Positions 11,280 through 23,495 of a DNA stretch of 64,000 bases are shown here, in pieces. The notes beneath the pieces are model-generated. The model did not search any database. It was not told the origin of the DNA and saw only the letters and a program-made list of their open reading frames with translations. Source of the DNA: Zanthoxylum bungeanum (lineage: Eukaryota; Streptophyta; Magnoliopsida; Sapindales; Rutaceae); NCBI GenBank assembly GCA_019454045.1, contig SKCR01049661.1:1-64000 (forward strand). Reading direction: 5' to 3'. Every line of letters begins with the position of its first letter. The stretch's first letter is position 1. Position numbers and translations under genes: made by a program.

Positions 11280-13247
11280 TGTTGGGTTTCTACGGTCTAA
11301 CCGGGATAAATTTAAGCAATGAAACAATATGTGAATACAACAAAGAAGTTGAGCGATGCGAGGAACAATAAAACTTCAAGCTTTTCCCCTCCAAGGCTCA
11401 CGGCAGTGGCTGTTTTGAGCTCCTCAATTTTCGGCCATGGAAGGATCTCCAAGCTCCAAGCTTTCGAATGATGATTCCATGCTCACGGGTACGGTTCCCT
11501 ATCACCTTTGCAAGACTCCGGAAGTGTGCTAGCACCTTTGAAAAATTGCCATAATCTTTCTATGCTTCTTCCTCAACTCTCGGCAGTGGCAGTGAAATAA
11601 GAAGAATAAAACAGCCACTTTGGGCGTGGGGAGAGAAGAGAGAGGAGAGAAAAATGTTAAGTGTTTTTGGTTAATTTCATTTCCAAAACAAATACCAAAT
11701 TTTACTTTCCAAAAAGTCAAGGCAATAAAGCCTCAACCACCTCCATCAACTATTCACATCACAATGACAAGTTGTCATGTCACTCAAAGTGACTAGACAT
11801 CACATCAATCGATTGACTAGTGATTTGACGCTTGATGTGACTTGTGGGCCGCACTTGAATTCGAAATGCGAGTGCGCCAGCAAACATTCCCGGGCTCGGG
11901 TTCGCTAATTTCAAATTAACGAATTTTCCGTTGCGACGAAATTAAATAATTATGCCTAGCAAAATCACTATTCACGACGCTAACGAATTAATTCTAAATT
12001 AACTCGTTCACCCGAATTAAAATCTAATTTTAATTCCGCGTCGAAATCCAATTTCGTATAATATATCAAATATATTATTTTATTGATTAATTCCAAATTA
12101 ATCGTTTTATCTCTTTAAATAATATTTTATCCCAGATAAAATATCTCCGTAATTAATCCCAGATTAATTCTCTCTCTCTTATAATTAATCTCAGATTAAT
12201 TATGTGCGAGTCATACGTCATCGGTGAATCTTCGGGAAGCAACCCATGAGATCCCCGGATATGTTGGCAGTAAATCCGATCGTCGGACTATCCAAATACG
12301 TACGTACCTAGTACTACGTTTTTACCGATTTACAAGACATGTTGGCTTCTAGCAAAGCGTCATGCCTACCCAATTCTCCAGAAATATCCTTACAGGAATA
12401 TGTGATCTATATCAGGCGTAGTATACGTAGTATTGCGTATCTCGATCCAGTATCGAATGTCACATGTTAGGCCTGGGGCTGGAATTGTGTGTGCCCCGTA
12501 CGAAGCACATATCGGATCTCTGATAACTAGTCTATATAATCGGATAATCATGACCTAGTCATATTATCCCGATGACTGCAGTACATAAGAGAACCAGTTC
12601 TGTATCCTATGTGACCATCATCTCCACTATGACTGGAGTGATACTTCCATCTCGACATCACACCCAATATACTACGATTCTCAACATACCCAGAAGAGGC
12701 GTACACAGAACCTGTTAAAGCCCTGGACGACCAAAACCAAAGTACATTGATTGTCGCAAGTATTAGCGGTGCAAGTCTCAGGTTAAGACCAAATACACCT
12801 ACCCTGATTCGGACTTCCATAGACACATAGTCATACTACCAATGGAATTCCGAGGGGTCTATCCAGAGCGAAGCTGTTTTTCCGTACCATCGGTAAAACA
12901 CAACCTCCTACTACACTTGCATGAGTATCCTATACCCAAATATATGAGAACTATGTCGTTATGCTCCCACAACGCGCACAAGTATAATACTAGTCTTTTC
13001 GCATTATCGATGTCCAATCTCGATAATACTCTGACTAGGAATATTTAATGATTAAACCTTCGTAGATTGATACTATCTCATATCATCTCAATCCAGGAAC
13101 TAATCATAAGGACCTCCTATCATTTATACATCTTGGTAATCTAATTACAAATGATAAGAGATCAATTTCCTTTGTCACATAGTTAATTTGTACAACAACA
13201 CCATGATCTGTACAAATATTGACGCTATGGGTCATAACTGTCCAACA
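11280..13247 (-). repeat. Copia-B family LTR, minus strand
   Basis: On the minus strand it begins TGTTGGACAGTTATGACCC at 13247 and ends ...AAACCCAACA at 11280, about 1.97 kb. It is followed by a PBS, so it is a 5' LTR whose element retains only about 200 bp of interior before the inverted junction at 11072. The 11950-12200 stretch has the short alternating ATTAATCCCAGATTAAT-type repeats typical of all LTRs of this family in the window. Confidence 0.8.
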
Positions 13248-13839
13248 ACATCACTTGTCACTTTAGTGATGGATGTCAAGTCAACTTTTAGTGATTGACA
13301 ACCAATCACTATTCATTGATGGTGGTTGTTGAATGTATTCAATGCAATTTTCCCTCCTTTTTGCCTTTTGTTTTTTAGAAAAACAAATACCAAAATTGGT
13401 AAAGGATTTTTGAATTAGGTTTAAAAAAAAACAAAACACAACTCACTCTTTTTTTTCCTTCATGACCGAAACTCTCTCCCTCTCAAATGTTTTGGCTTGG
13501 CCAAAACTCAACACAAGGGAAAATGTGAAGATTTGTTGCAAATTTTCACAAGTGCTAGCACACATTTGGAGTCAAACAAAGGTGATAGGGAAACCCATTC
13601 ATGAGCATGGAATTTCAAATCAAAGCTTTGAGCTTGGAGGACTTCCATGGAGGTTGATCGAATCTTGGAGGAGCACAAAGAAGAAGCTTTGCCGAGAGCT
13701 TCATGGAGCAAGGAAAAAGTTTTGTGTTCAACGCATCGCAAATCCGTTCATTGTAAGTATGATTCCACCATACTTCTTTATTGTATTCACATTATTTTCA
13801 TTGCTTGAATGATCTTGGGACTATAGTAGAAACCCAACA
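13248..13839 (+). repeat. Truncated Copia LTR, 3' portion
   Basis: In plus orientation this resembles the downstream part of the Copia-B type LTRs and terminates ...AGAAACCCAACA at 13839, like 5066. Its upstream part is missing and it abuts the start of the minus-strand LTR at 13247. The open frame across 13462-13812 is LTR sequence with no recognisable domain. Confidence 0.65.
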
Positions 13840-16061
13840 ACCCTAGGGTTGGATCGGTGTCCCAGGCAGTGGAAATGGGTCTAACCCATGGATATCAAGT
13901 ATGGTATAATTTTAAATTATTTAATGAAATACTATATTCCATTACGAGTGTATAGAAAAAAAAACGAGGCTGAACCGGAGTCCGGAAACTCAAAAATGAA
14001 GCAAAACAAAATTCTCGCGCAGTACGCATACGCGCGTGCACTGTACGGGCTACAGTACAGTGCGGGCACTGCTGAAATTTTTTTTTTGTTTTCTTTTATA
14101 TGCTACAACTCACTTTCTAGTGAGTTGAAGCAATTAGGGTATTTTACCCTAATTGCTTCCGGTCTTCCCTAAACACTTCAAAAACACCCAAAATTAATTT
14201 TTAATTTCAAAACCAACATAAACACATGTTATAGAATAAAAATCAAGTTTTTCAGAATATCAAATATTTTTACAAAAACATAAATTTATTCTAAATACGC
14301 ACTTGCGTAAATTTTGAATCCAATACACAAACCAAATTAGAATCCCAATAAGAAATGTCTCGTAAATAATTCTAGGTCACCCAAAGGTGGTCAAGTGATT
14401 CTAGAATGGTAGCCATAGCTCTAAGCTTTAATTTAGAGTTCCAAACTCTTATTAATTGTTCCATGTCCAACATGAGCAACTTTGACCTAATTACAAGCAT
14501 GTTGTGTTTATACTTCTAAAGTATCCTAACACAATTTATTAGCCTTATTCAACATTAAGCTATGTGATCATGCATCTAATACACAAATAAACATAGCTTA
14601 GGAGAAGATCAAACTTTACCTAGTAAGCTTGATGCAAGATTCGATCTACCTCTCCTTTGTTGAAATTGTTGGAGAACCTCCAAGGTGTGCAAGCTTGACT
14701 TCAAGCTCCAATCTTGTTTCCAATGCTTCCAAGCTTCACTTCAAGATCCAATCTTGATTTCTCCTAGATGAAATGTTGTAGAGACCTCACAAGCGTCTCT
14801 AAACACTTCTCTAACTTAGGCTAATCTCTCAAGAATTTGCTTATGCTTGTTATTTTTTCTAGTCATTAAAACCTTCCTAAAGCTTGCTTTTTATAGCAAA
14901 ACTTAGGCAATCTTTAATTAATAAAAGTTGTAATCAACTTTTAAGTGGACTTTATCCAATTTGTCCAAATATGTATAATTAGGTGTGACTAATCTCCATT
15001 GTCTCCCACTTTAATTTAATCCAATTAAATCAAGCCAAGGATTAGGAAATTGATTAGTTAAATGTTTGCCACCTTGATTTAATCCAATTAAATCAAGCCA
15101 AAACCACCTATTATTACATACTTACAATTACCATAATATCCTCAAATGGTAGAGATAATTATGACTGTACAATTAAGCCCTTGTGTAATTATTGAATTAA
15201 TCCAATTAATCCTATTTGGTCAAAGTAAATAATGTTATCCAATAACACTTGATTATCTTAGTTGATAATTATAATATCAAATATTATCTTTTATAAAAAA
15301 TAATCGGCTACCCAAGTGCCCAACGAGTACACTTCATATTGGGACTCTCTAAGTTCAGACATGTTCGTCATATAAGCCTAGCTAATATGTACGCAATTCA
15401 GCCACCTCCGAATTCGCGAAGAACACGAACGACCTTTCTGAACTATACAAGTTGATTTCATCACACATGTTTAACAATCCCTCGATCGTAGGCTATCCGA
15501 GTTTGTCCTTAGGAAACATAGAATATACCGTCAAGTTTCCAAGGCGCACATCTCATGTCGATGATTCTTCATAACTGATGCGATCCACCTTAGGTGATCG
15601 GCTTTGGCCAAAGTCTTTAAGAATCGTGACTTAACTCACATGGATACCTAAACCCCTTATGGTACACATATAGGCCGACAGATCCTATCTTGCTTTGTAC
15701 TTGATTACTGAGTGCATCGGTCTACACCCAACGAACATCTAGAGGCCAGACCATGAAAGGTTTCTGACATACATGGCATCAAAGTGTGGAGGATCTCACA
15801 CAAAATCAATGTTATCATATAGTCAAAGGATTACATATGCTACTCGACTCGAGGAGATTCCTATTGATGGTGGTGTGTACTTCCAACTATTATGAATCAC
15901 CTGTGAGTCATTCGGTATTCGCTCTAACGAATGGTCACATGTCTATATGAGTTTCCAAAACTCATGGTACATCACGTTAAACCATTGGAACTCCAATTCC
16001 AATATATAACATGTGCTAGTCTTCTAGGTTATAGGAATTCGACCGTATTCCAAAACCAAAG
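13840..16061 (-). repeat. Copia-A 3' LTR, distal part
   Basis: Collinear with 28203-30408 of the 5' LTR. It contains a minus-strand TATA-like GCTATAAAAAGC near 14886-14897. It ends at the target duplication CAAAG (16057-16061) of the Tat-like insertion. The far end lacks about 15 bp relative to 28190-28205. Confidence 0.85.
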
Positions 16062-19000
16062 TGTGAGACACAGAAACTGACGACGCTGTTCTAGGCTCGC
16101 GGCCTAGTTGGGAGTATGGAATAGTCCGCGGGGTAACTAAACCGGAGAAATAACATGGAGTCGCCACCCGGTGTGAACCAGGACAAAGATTTAAGGCCGC
16201 GCTCACCCCTCGTAAGGGAAGACCTCAAACCGTTGGGTTCGAAATGGTCCCTTACTTATGTCACTTGTGATGATATGATTTGTGCAATAAACTAACTGAA
16301 TCTATTCAACATTCATGCTCAAGAGTAATCTACGCCTAAGTCCGCATGCATAATAATAACAATGAGAACCTATATCTAAGTTCGCATACTTCAAAGTAAG
16401 TTGTCATAACGGCAAACACGCAATAACATACAATCATCACACAAGCATGCTCAATTATCTAATGCGGAAAATAAATAAGAATCTAAGCATAAATATAAAT
16501 TAAATCCCTAATGTGAAAACAACATAATCATGCATAAAGAAATAACTTTCTATCGACTAAATCATGCTTAAGACAAATGACATGCTAACAACCTAATCAT
16601 GCTTTAATAACAAATAAATAACCTACGAACTACAACATGCTAAAACACAAGTTTGGATGAGACGAAATACGTGTCTCTTAAGTGGTAAGTGGCGTTGTAT
16701 CCCGAGTACAAACCGCACTACCGTCCATTCGGATTCGGCTACGGAATTTAAGTCCGGGTTTCCATCATATGTACCACAAAAGGGAACACATATTCCGCTC
16801 ATCCAACAATCACATCATGCTTCAAACGACTTTTATGCGATAATATTTTTAAAATAAACAAAATAAACGAAAGATAATAAATAAAAAGGTGCCCTCAGGT
16901 CTAACCTCTTTTGTCGTCTCTCGAAAGCGCGTTACACGGCCGTCGGAAGGGTTGATGTTCCACAACTCTTCTGGTTCACTAATCCAATATTCTTCCTCGC
17001 TGTTTCGCTATTTGGGCTGCTGTTTTTACTCCGTTTCACGGTATTTCTGGTTGCGGTATTTAGCTTACTGGTTTACGGTAAATGGTGGACTGTTTTGCGA
17101 TTTTGGAGGGCTAATGGGCTGCGATTTTTTTGGTGTTATTTGGGGGAATTTCTGGACAATTTATGATGCAGTGAGGGGCTGTATTGGGAGGGTATTGTGC
17201 TGTAATTTTAGGCTGTATGTGGGGGCTGTATGCGGCTATGAAGAGGGTGTGTGATTAGGTGTTGAAGCTAAGTGGGTTGTGGCTTAAGGGTGCTATTGAC
17301 GTATGGAGCAAGAGGCAGGTTTGTGTTGTGGATTGTAGGCGTGGTGAAGGGGCGTGAGTGGAGTTGAAAGGCTGATTCTTGGTGCGTGGCTTTGAGGCTG
17401 GTCAGAGGGCTAATGTGTGCAGTTTGTGTGCGTGAAGGTGAGTGTACGTGTGGCGTGAAAGGCTGGAAGGGCAATTGGTGTGAGTGGGTGAGCTGTGGCT
17501 TGTGATGCGGCAATTTAAGGGTTTTGTTTGTTGCGTGGATGGGAGTTAGCAACGTGGGGGTGCAGGTGGCATTGAAAGGGGATTTTGGTGTTAAGGTTGG
17601 CTGACTTGTGGGGTTCACTTTCGTGAATGGGTTGGATGATTGGTCATTTGTCTTTTGTTCACGTGATGGGCAGTTTTGGTTGCTTTTGTGTTTGGTTCGT
17701 GGACTGCTTGAGGGTTCATTGGTTTGTGCTTGTGGAATGAGATTGTGACCAAGGCTAGATTAAAGTAAGATGCGCATGTGCATAAGATTAATTGCATGGA
17801 CGATCAGATAATCAAGAAGCTGTAAAGTCAGACTCTCAAACTTGCAAATTGATGAATGGCACATGCACGAATAATCGAACAGCATGTTCACGCCTTTGAT
17901 GATTCACGCCCTTCACATAGTGCATGTTCACGTGTGGCTTGGTCGGTCAGTGGGGTTGTTACTTTGAAGGGGGGCTTATTTGTATTGTCCTGGGAGTGTG
18001 TGGCTACATGTTTTATGATTTGTGAAGAGGGCTCGTTGGTTTATGGCTACTGCTTTGTTTCTTATTTCAGTCGATCAGTGTGTATGGGTTTGTGGCTGAT
18101 TTGTGTGTACCTTGTGAGTGGTTTTGATTACCGTGAGTGGCTTGGGTGCGTGAGTTTTGTCTCTTGGCTGTGAGTGTATCTTCAATGGGAGAAGAGAGAC
18201 GTGTTTTAGGGTCTTTTTGTTACCGTGAATCCCAGGTTTGGAGGATGAAAAGATGAGAGGGAGGCGAGAAGATGAGAGAGGACGTCTACATGAAAGATGA
18301 GAGCTTTGGGGTTTTCTTGTTAGCGTGTGAGTTCGAAGAGAGAGATAGGGTGTGTCGAGTGAGTGATTGTGTGTGAGGCTTATCTTCTTCAATTGTCGTG
18401 TGTGCTTGAGGTTAGAGAGAGAGAGTTAGGGTTCTTGCGTCTTGTCTTTGGTTCAGTCGAGAGAGATCGGGTTTTTTGTTTGCTAGTAGAGGGCTGCCGA
18501 GAGCTAGGAGGTGAGAGAGAGGTTAGAGCTGCTTAGGGTTTCTCCTTCTAGTTGTGGCCGAGAGAGAGAGGATCCGAGAGAGAGAGGATGGCTGATTAGG
18601 GTTTATTATTTTGTTTATTGTTTGCCGTGTGTGTGGAGAGGGGGGCCGAGAGCGAGAGAGGCAAGAGGGGGGTTCAAGAGGATTAGGGTTTGTTGTTTAT
18701 ATAGTAGTGTATTAGGGTTTCTGCATGGGTTTATTTGGAAGAAAAGAAATCATGTAAATGGGGATGGATTTAAATTGGTGAGTGAATCATTTAATTTGAT
18801 TTTAATTTGGAAGTGATTTAATTTAATTTAAGTTTAATTTAATTGGTTTTAGTTTAATTTGTGACATGCATTTTAAATGTTTTAATTATTTTGGATTGGG
18901 CATGGTGTGTTTAGGTTTAGTTTATGGTTTAGTAAGTGGTTTATGGGGGGTTTTGGGCCGAGGATAAGCTTTGAAACAGAGATCTAACAAGCAACCGAAG

Positions 19001-19147
19001 CTAAACAACTGGATTAAATCCAAAAAAAATTCCATTTTCCAATTTTAACCTTCCAACGTCCGTTTCGCGCGACTTTCACAACTAAAGAGATAGTGTCTCC
19101 ATACGAGACTCATCATTGGGCTGATATGCAAAAATGCAATGCCTACA
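16062..19147 (-). repeat. Tat-2 3' LTR
   Basis: About 3.09 kb, starting TGTAGGCATTGC at 19147 on the minus strand. It contains a TATA-like CTATATAAAC (minus strand, 18694-18703), a cluster of AAACCCTAA telobox motifs and long GA tracts at 18400-18720. Open frames on both strands (for example 17268-17618 and 18075-18392) recur in the other LTR copy with changes that do not preserve protein, and none has a recognisable domain. Confidence 0.9.
18411..18725 (-). promoter_or_regulatory. Candidate LTR core promoter with teloboxes and GA repeats
   Basis: On the minus strand a TATA-like CTATATAAAC (18694-18703) lies among five TTAGGGTT/AAACCCTAA motifs (about 18426, 18533, 18597, 18681 and 18710) and many GAGAGA tracts. 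The same block is repeated at about 22538-22855 in the other LTR. TATA at about 450 bp into the LTR is consistent with a U3 promoter, but the start site is an inference. Confidence 0.5.
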
Positions 19148-19163
19148 GTCGCCCCCACTTTGA
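19148..19163 (-). other. Polypurine tract of Tat-2
   Basis: On the minus strand TCAAAGTGGGGGCGAC stands directly before the LTR start TGTAGGC. A purine tract next to the 3' LTR primes plus-strand synthesis. Confidence 0.8.
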
Positions 19164-19289
19164 TGGGACTTGTGCAGTGTGTGACAATGATAATCCTATC
19201 AAAGTACGTGCAATGCATTTTTACTTACCTAGCTCGCCAGCTGCCACCTGACTTGCCTGCTACTTCGAACTGATTTGATGATGTAGTAG

Positions 19290-20249
19290 ATATGGTGGCG
19301 AGGCGCCTCGACCTCTAGGCTTTGTTCCCGAACCACCGAATGTGAACTGTGATGATGATGCAGTGGGCCCTCGACCCTGGGACGCATCCCGGAACTGCAA
19401 CCGACAACGAGGGCACCTCGACCCTGGGCACCTCGACCCAACACCACTGTCAATAAGGACCTCGCCCTCGAACTGATGATGTAGTGGGCACCTCGACCAT
19501 GGGCACCTCGACTCGGAACTACAACCGACAACGGGGGCACCTCGACCCTGGGCACCTCGACCCAACACCGCTGACAATAGGGACCTCGCCCTCGAACTGA
19601 TGATGTAGTGGGCATCTCGACCCTGAACTACAACCGACAATGGGGGTACCTCGACCCTGGGCACCTCGACCCAACACCGCTGACAATAGGGACCTCGCCC
19701 TCGAACTGATGATGTAGTGGGCACCTCGACCCAACACCGCTGACAATAGGGACCTCGCCCTCGAACTGATGATGTAGTGGGCACCTCGACCCTGGGCACC
19801 TCGATCCGGAACTACAACCGACAACGGGGGCACCTCGACCCTGGGCACCTCGACCCAACACCGCTGAAAATAGGGACCTCGCCCTCGAACTGATGATGTA
19901 GTGGGCACCTCGACCTTGGGCACCTCGACCCGGAACTACAACCGAAAACGGGGGCACCTCGACCCTGGGCACCTCGACCCAACACCGTTGGCAATAGGGA
20001 CCTTGCCCTAGAACTGATGATGTAGTGGGTCTTCGACCCTAAAATGGTATTGATGTGGGCCTCGCCCTCAAAACTGATTCTGATATGGGCCTCGTCCCCA
20101 GACTAGTACTAATGTGGGCCTCGCCCCAAACTGATATGGGCTTCTCCCCAAACTGTTACTTATGTGGGCCTCACCCCAAACTGATATGGGTCTTGCCCCA
20201 AACTGACACTAATGTGGGCCTCGCCGCAAACTGATGCTGACGTGGGCCT
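19290..20249. repeat. Minisatellite in the Tat-2 3' untranslated region
   Basis: A higher-order array. The phrase AACTGATGATGTAGTGGGC starts at 19471, 19595, 19704, 19764, 19888 and 20012, giving units of 124, 109, 60, 124 and 124 bp built from shorter GGCACCTCGACCC modules. From about 20040 to 20249 a simpler array of ATGTGGGCCTCGCCCCAAACTG-like units of about 22-40 bp follows. Minus-strand frames through it (19229-19994) spell VEVPRVEVP-like repeats in several registers at once; being open in more than one frame and lying between pol and PPT, they are best read as by-products of the repeat. Confidence 0.9.
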
Positions 20250-20714
20250 TGATGAGCGGAAAATATATCAATATTTACCGCCCATTTTACTTAATATTTT
20301 GTTTAGTTTCTCGGGTTTGATGAACGTTTTGATATGTTTTATTTTATTTTGCAGATAAAATAATATCGGGACTCAATGAAATCATTTAGGACGAAATGTG
20401 GATCAAATAAGGGCAATTATTGGACTTGATATATTAATTTTGGAGATTGGAAACTTGAAAGGGCGTTTTTGACGAAGTGCAGTTTTGGAAATTCCAGTTT
20501 TGCGCATCTGTCGTATTTTGAGCATAACGTTTTACTCAGATATTGGATTTAGCTGATTCAAGTTCCAGATTAAAGAAGACTCAAAGATCTACAACTTGGA
20601 AAGAGAAAATATTTTCAAATTCCGATGATTTCATGACCGAAATTGATGAACCATCCAGAAGTGTGTGGAGTGTAATTATTAAAAGTCATTATCAGTTCAT
20701 TCGGATTGATGATT
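20250..20714 (+). repeat. Truncated start of an unrelated LTR
   Basis: It begins TGATGAGCGGAAAATATATC, resembling the LTR start of another plant Gypsy group (TGATGAGCGG...). The first 25 bases form a hairpin: GCGGAAAATAT pairs with ATATTTACCGC at all but one position. There is no second end. The fragment runs straight into the truncated Tat-2 5' LTR at 20715, so it marks a deletion or recombination junction. Confidence 0.5.
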
Positions 20715-23272
20715 TCATGCTTTAATAACAAATAAATAACCTACGAACTACAACATGCTAAAACACAAGTTTGGATGAGACGAAATAAGTGTCTCTTAAG
20801 TGGTACGTGGCGTTGTATCCCGAGTACAAACCGCACTACCGTCCATTCGGATTCGGCTACGGAATTTAAGTCCGGGTTTCCATCCTATATACCACAAAAT
20901 GGAACATATATTCCGCTCATCCAACAATCACATCATGCTTCAAACGACTCTCATGCGATAATATTTTTAAAATAAACAAAATAAACGAATGATAATAAAT
21001 AAAAAGGTGCCCTCAGGTCTAACATCTTTTGTCATCTCTCGAAAGTGCGTTATACGGCCGTCGGAAGGGTTGATGTTCCACAACTCTTCTGGTTCACTAA
21101 TCCAATATTCTTCATCGTTGTTTCGCTGTTTGGACTGCTGTTTTTACTCCGTTTCACGGTATTTCTGGTTGCGGTATTTAGCTTACTGGTTTGCGGTAAA
21201 TGGTGGACTGTTTTGCGGTTTTGGAGGGCTAAGGGGCTGCGGTTTTTTTGGTGTTATTTAGGGGAATTTCTGGACAGTTTATGATGCAGTGAGGGGCTGT
21301 ATTGTGAGGGTATTGTGCGGTAATTTCAGGCTGTATGTGGGGGCTGTATGCGGCTATGAAGGGGGTGTGTGATTAGGTGTTGAAGCTAAGTGGGTTGTGG
21401 CTTAAGGGTGTTATTGACGTATGGAGCAAGAGGCAGGTTTGTGTTGTGGATTGTAGGCGTGGTGAAGGGGCGTGAGTGGAGTTGAAATGCTGATTCTTGG
21501 TGCGTGGCTTTGAGGCTGGTCAGAGGGCTAATGTGTGCAGTTTGTGTGCGTGAAGGTGAGTGTATGTGTGGCGTGAAAGGCTGGAAGGGAAATTGGCGTG
21601 AGTGGGTGAGCTGTGGCTTGTGATGCGGCAATTTAAGGGTTTTGTTTGTTGCGTGGATGGGAGTTAGCAATGTGGGGGTGCAGGTGGCGTTGAAAGGGGA
21701 TTTTGGTGTTAAGGTTGGCTGACTTGTGGGGTCACTTTCGTGAGTGGGTTGGCTGATTGGTCGTTTGTCTTTTGTTCACGTGATGGGCAGTTTTGGTTGT
21801 TTTTGTGTTTGGTTCGTGGACTGTTTGAGGGTTCATCGGTTTGTGCTTGTGGAATGTGATTGTGACCAAGGCTGGATTAAAGTAAGATGCGCATGTGCAT
21901 AAGATTAATTGCATGGACGATCAGATAATCAAGAAGCTGTAAGGTCAGACTCTCAAACTTGCAAATTGATGAATGGCACATGCACGAATAATCGAACAAC
22001 ATGTTCACGCCTTTGATGATTCACGCCCTCACATAGTGCATGTTCACGTGTGGCTTGGTCGGTCAGTGGGGTTGCTACTTTGAAGGGGGGCTTATTTGTA
22101 TTGTCGTGGGAGTGTGTGGCTACATGTTTTATGATTTGTGAAGAGGGCTCGTTGGTTTATGGCTACTACTTTGTTTCTTATTTCAGTCGGTCAGTGTGCA
22201 TGGGTTTGTGGCTGATTTGTGTGTACCTTGTGAGTGGTTTTGATTGCCGTGAAAGAGCCGTGAGTGGCTTGGGTGCGTGAGTTTTGTCTTTTGGCTGTGA
22301 GTGTATCTTCAATGGGAGAGGAGAGACATGTTTTAGGGTCTTTTTGTTGCCGTGAATCCCAGGTTTGGAGGATGAAAAGATGAGAGGGAGGCGAGAAGAT
22401 GAGAGAGGACGTCTACATGAAAGATGAGAGCTTTGGGGTTTTCTTGTTAGCGTGTGAGTTTAAAGAGAGAGATAGGGTCTGCCGAGTGAGTGATTATGTG
22501 TGAGGCTTATCTTCTTCAATTGTCGTGTGTGCTTGAGGTTAGAGAGAGAGAGTTAGGGTTCTTGCGTCTTGTCTTTGGTTCAGTCGAGAGAGATCGGGTT
22601 TTTTGTTTGCTAGTAGAGGGCTGCCGAGAGCTAGGAGGTGAGAGAAAGGCTAGAGCTGCTTAGGGTTTCTCCTTCTGGTTGTGGCCGAGAGAGAGAGGAT
22701 CCGAGAGAGAGAGGATGGCTGATTAGGGTTTATTATTTTGTTTATTGTTTACCGTGTGTGTGGAGAGGGGGCCGAGAGCGAGAGAGGCAAGAGGGGGGTT
22801 CAAGAGGATTAGGGTTTGTTGTTTATATAGTAGTGTATTAGGGTTTCTGCATGGGTTTATTTGGAAGAAAAGAAATCATGTAAATGGGGATGGATTTAAA
22901 TTGGTGAGTGAATCATTTAATTTGATTTTAATTTGGAAGTGATTTAATTTAATTTAAGTTTAATTTAATTGGTTTTAGTTTAATTTGTGACATGCATTTT
23001 AAATGTTTTAATTATTTTGGATTGGGCTTGGTGTGTTTAGGTTTAGTTTATGGTTTGGTAAGTGGTTTATGGGGGTTTTGGGCCGAGGATAAGCTTTGAA
23101 ACAGAGATCCAACAAGCAACCGAAGCTAAACAACTGGATTAAATCCAACAAAAATTCCATTTTCCAATTTTACCCTTTCAACGTCCGTTTCGCGCGACTT
23201 TCACAACTAAAGAGATAGTGTCTCCATACGAGACTCATCATCGGGCTGATATGCAAAAATGCAATGCCTACA
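20715..23272 (-). repeat. Tat-2 5' LTR, truncated at its 3' end
   Basis: Collinear with 16597-19147 with few differences by eye. It lacks the 535 bp equivalent to 16062-16596 and therefore has no PBS next to it. It carries the same TATA/telobox/GA block at about 22538-22855. Confidence 0.9.
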
Positions 23273-23277
23273 CAAAG

Positions 23278-23482
23278 ACTATGAATATTTACTTTAAGAA
23301 TAGCTTACACCCAGTGTCAAAACTATTCTAAGGTCGATGTCATTCTTAGCATATCTATACATCAATCTAATACGCATAATGATAATACCATTAATGAGGT
23401 ATGAAATGAAAAATATAGTTATTTTATTAATAAATATTAAAATATACAAATCGGATTGGCACTCCAAGCACCAACTACATCA
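23278..23482 (-). repeat. Copia-A 3' LTR, proximal part
   Basis: Collinear with 30411-30615. On the minus strand the LTR starts TGATGTAGTTGGTG at 23482, just after the purine tract at 23483-23493 (AAGTGGGATTT). Confidence 0.85.
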
Positions 23483-23495
23483 AAATCCCACTTGC

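Larger units (their letters stand above)
16062..23272 (-). mobile_element. Tat-like element 2, internally deleted
   Basis: The element runs TGTAGGCATTG...GTCTCACA on the minus strand and is flanked by the 5-bp duplication CAAAG at 16057-16061 and 23273-23277. The uninterrupted site is visible in the other Copia-A LTR near 30405 (CAACG, one difference). Inside are a complete 3' LTR, a PPT, a minisatellite, a 465-bp foreign LTR-like fragment and a 5' LTR lacking its last 535 bp. PBS, gag and pol are absent, so it is a non-coding derivative. Between the outer ends no retroelement protein can be read. Confidence 0.9.

Noticed and set aside
18411..18725. Interstitial telomere sequence
   Set aside because: The TTAGGGTT motifs are dispersed single units, not a head-to-tail TTTAGGG array.
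16889..18816. Open frames in both strands of the Tat LTR
   Set aside because: They recur in the other LTR copy with frame-changing differences and show no protein domain.
19229..19994. Overlapping minus-strand frames encoding VEVPRVEVP-type repeats
   Set aside because: They arise from one GC-rich tandem repeat open in several phases, lie between the element interior and its PPT, and have no domain.
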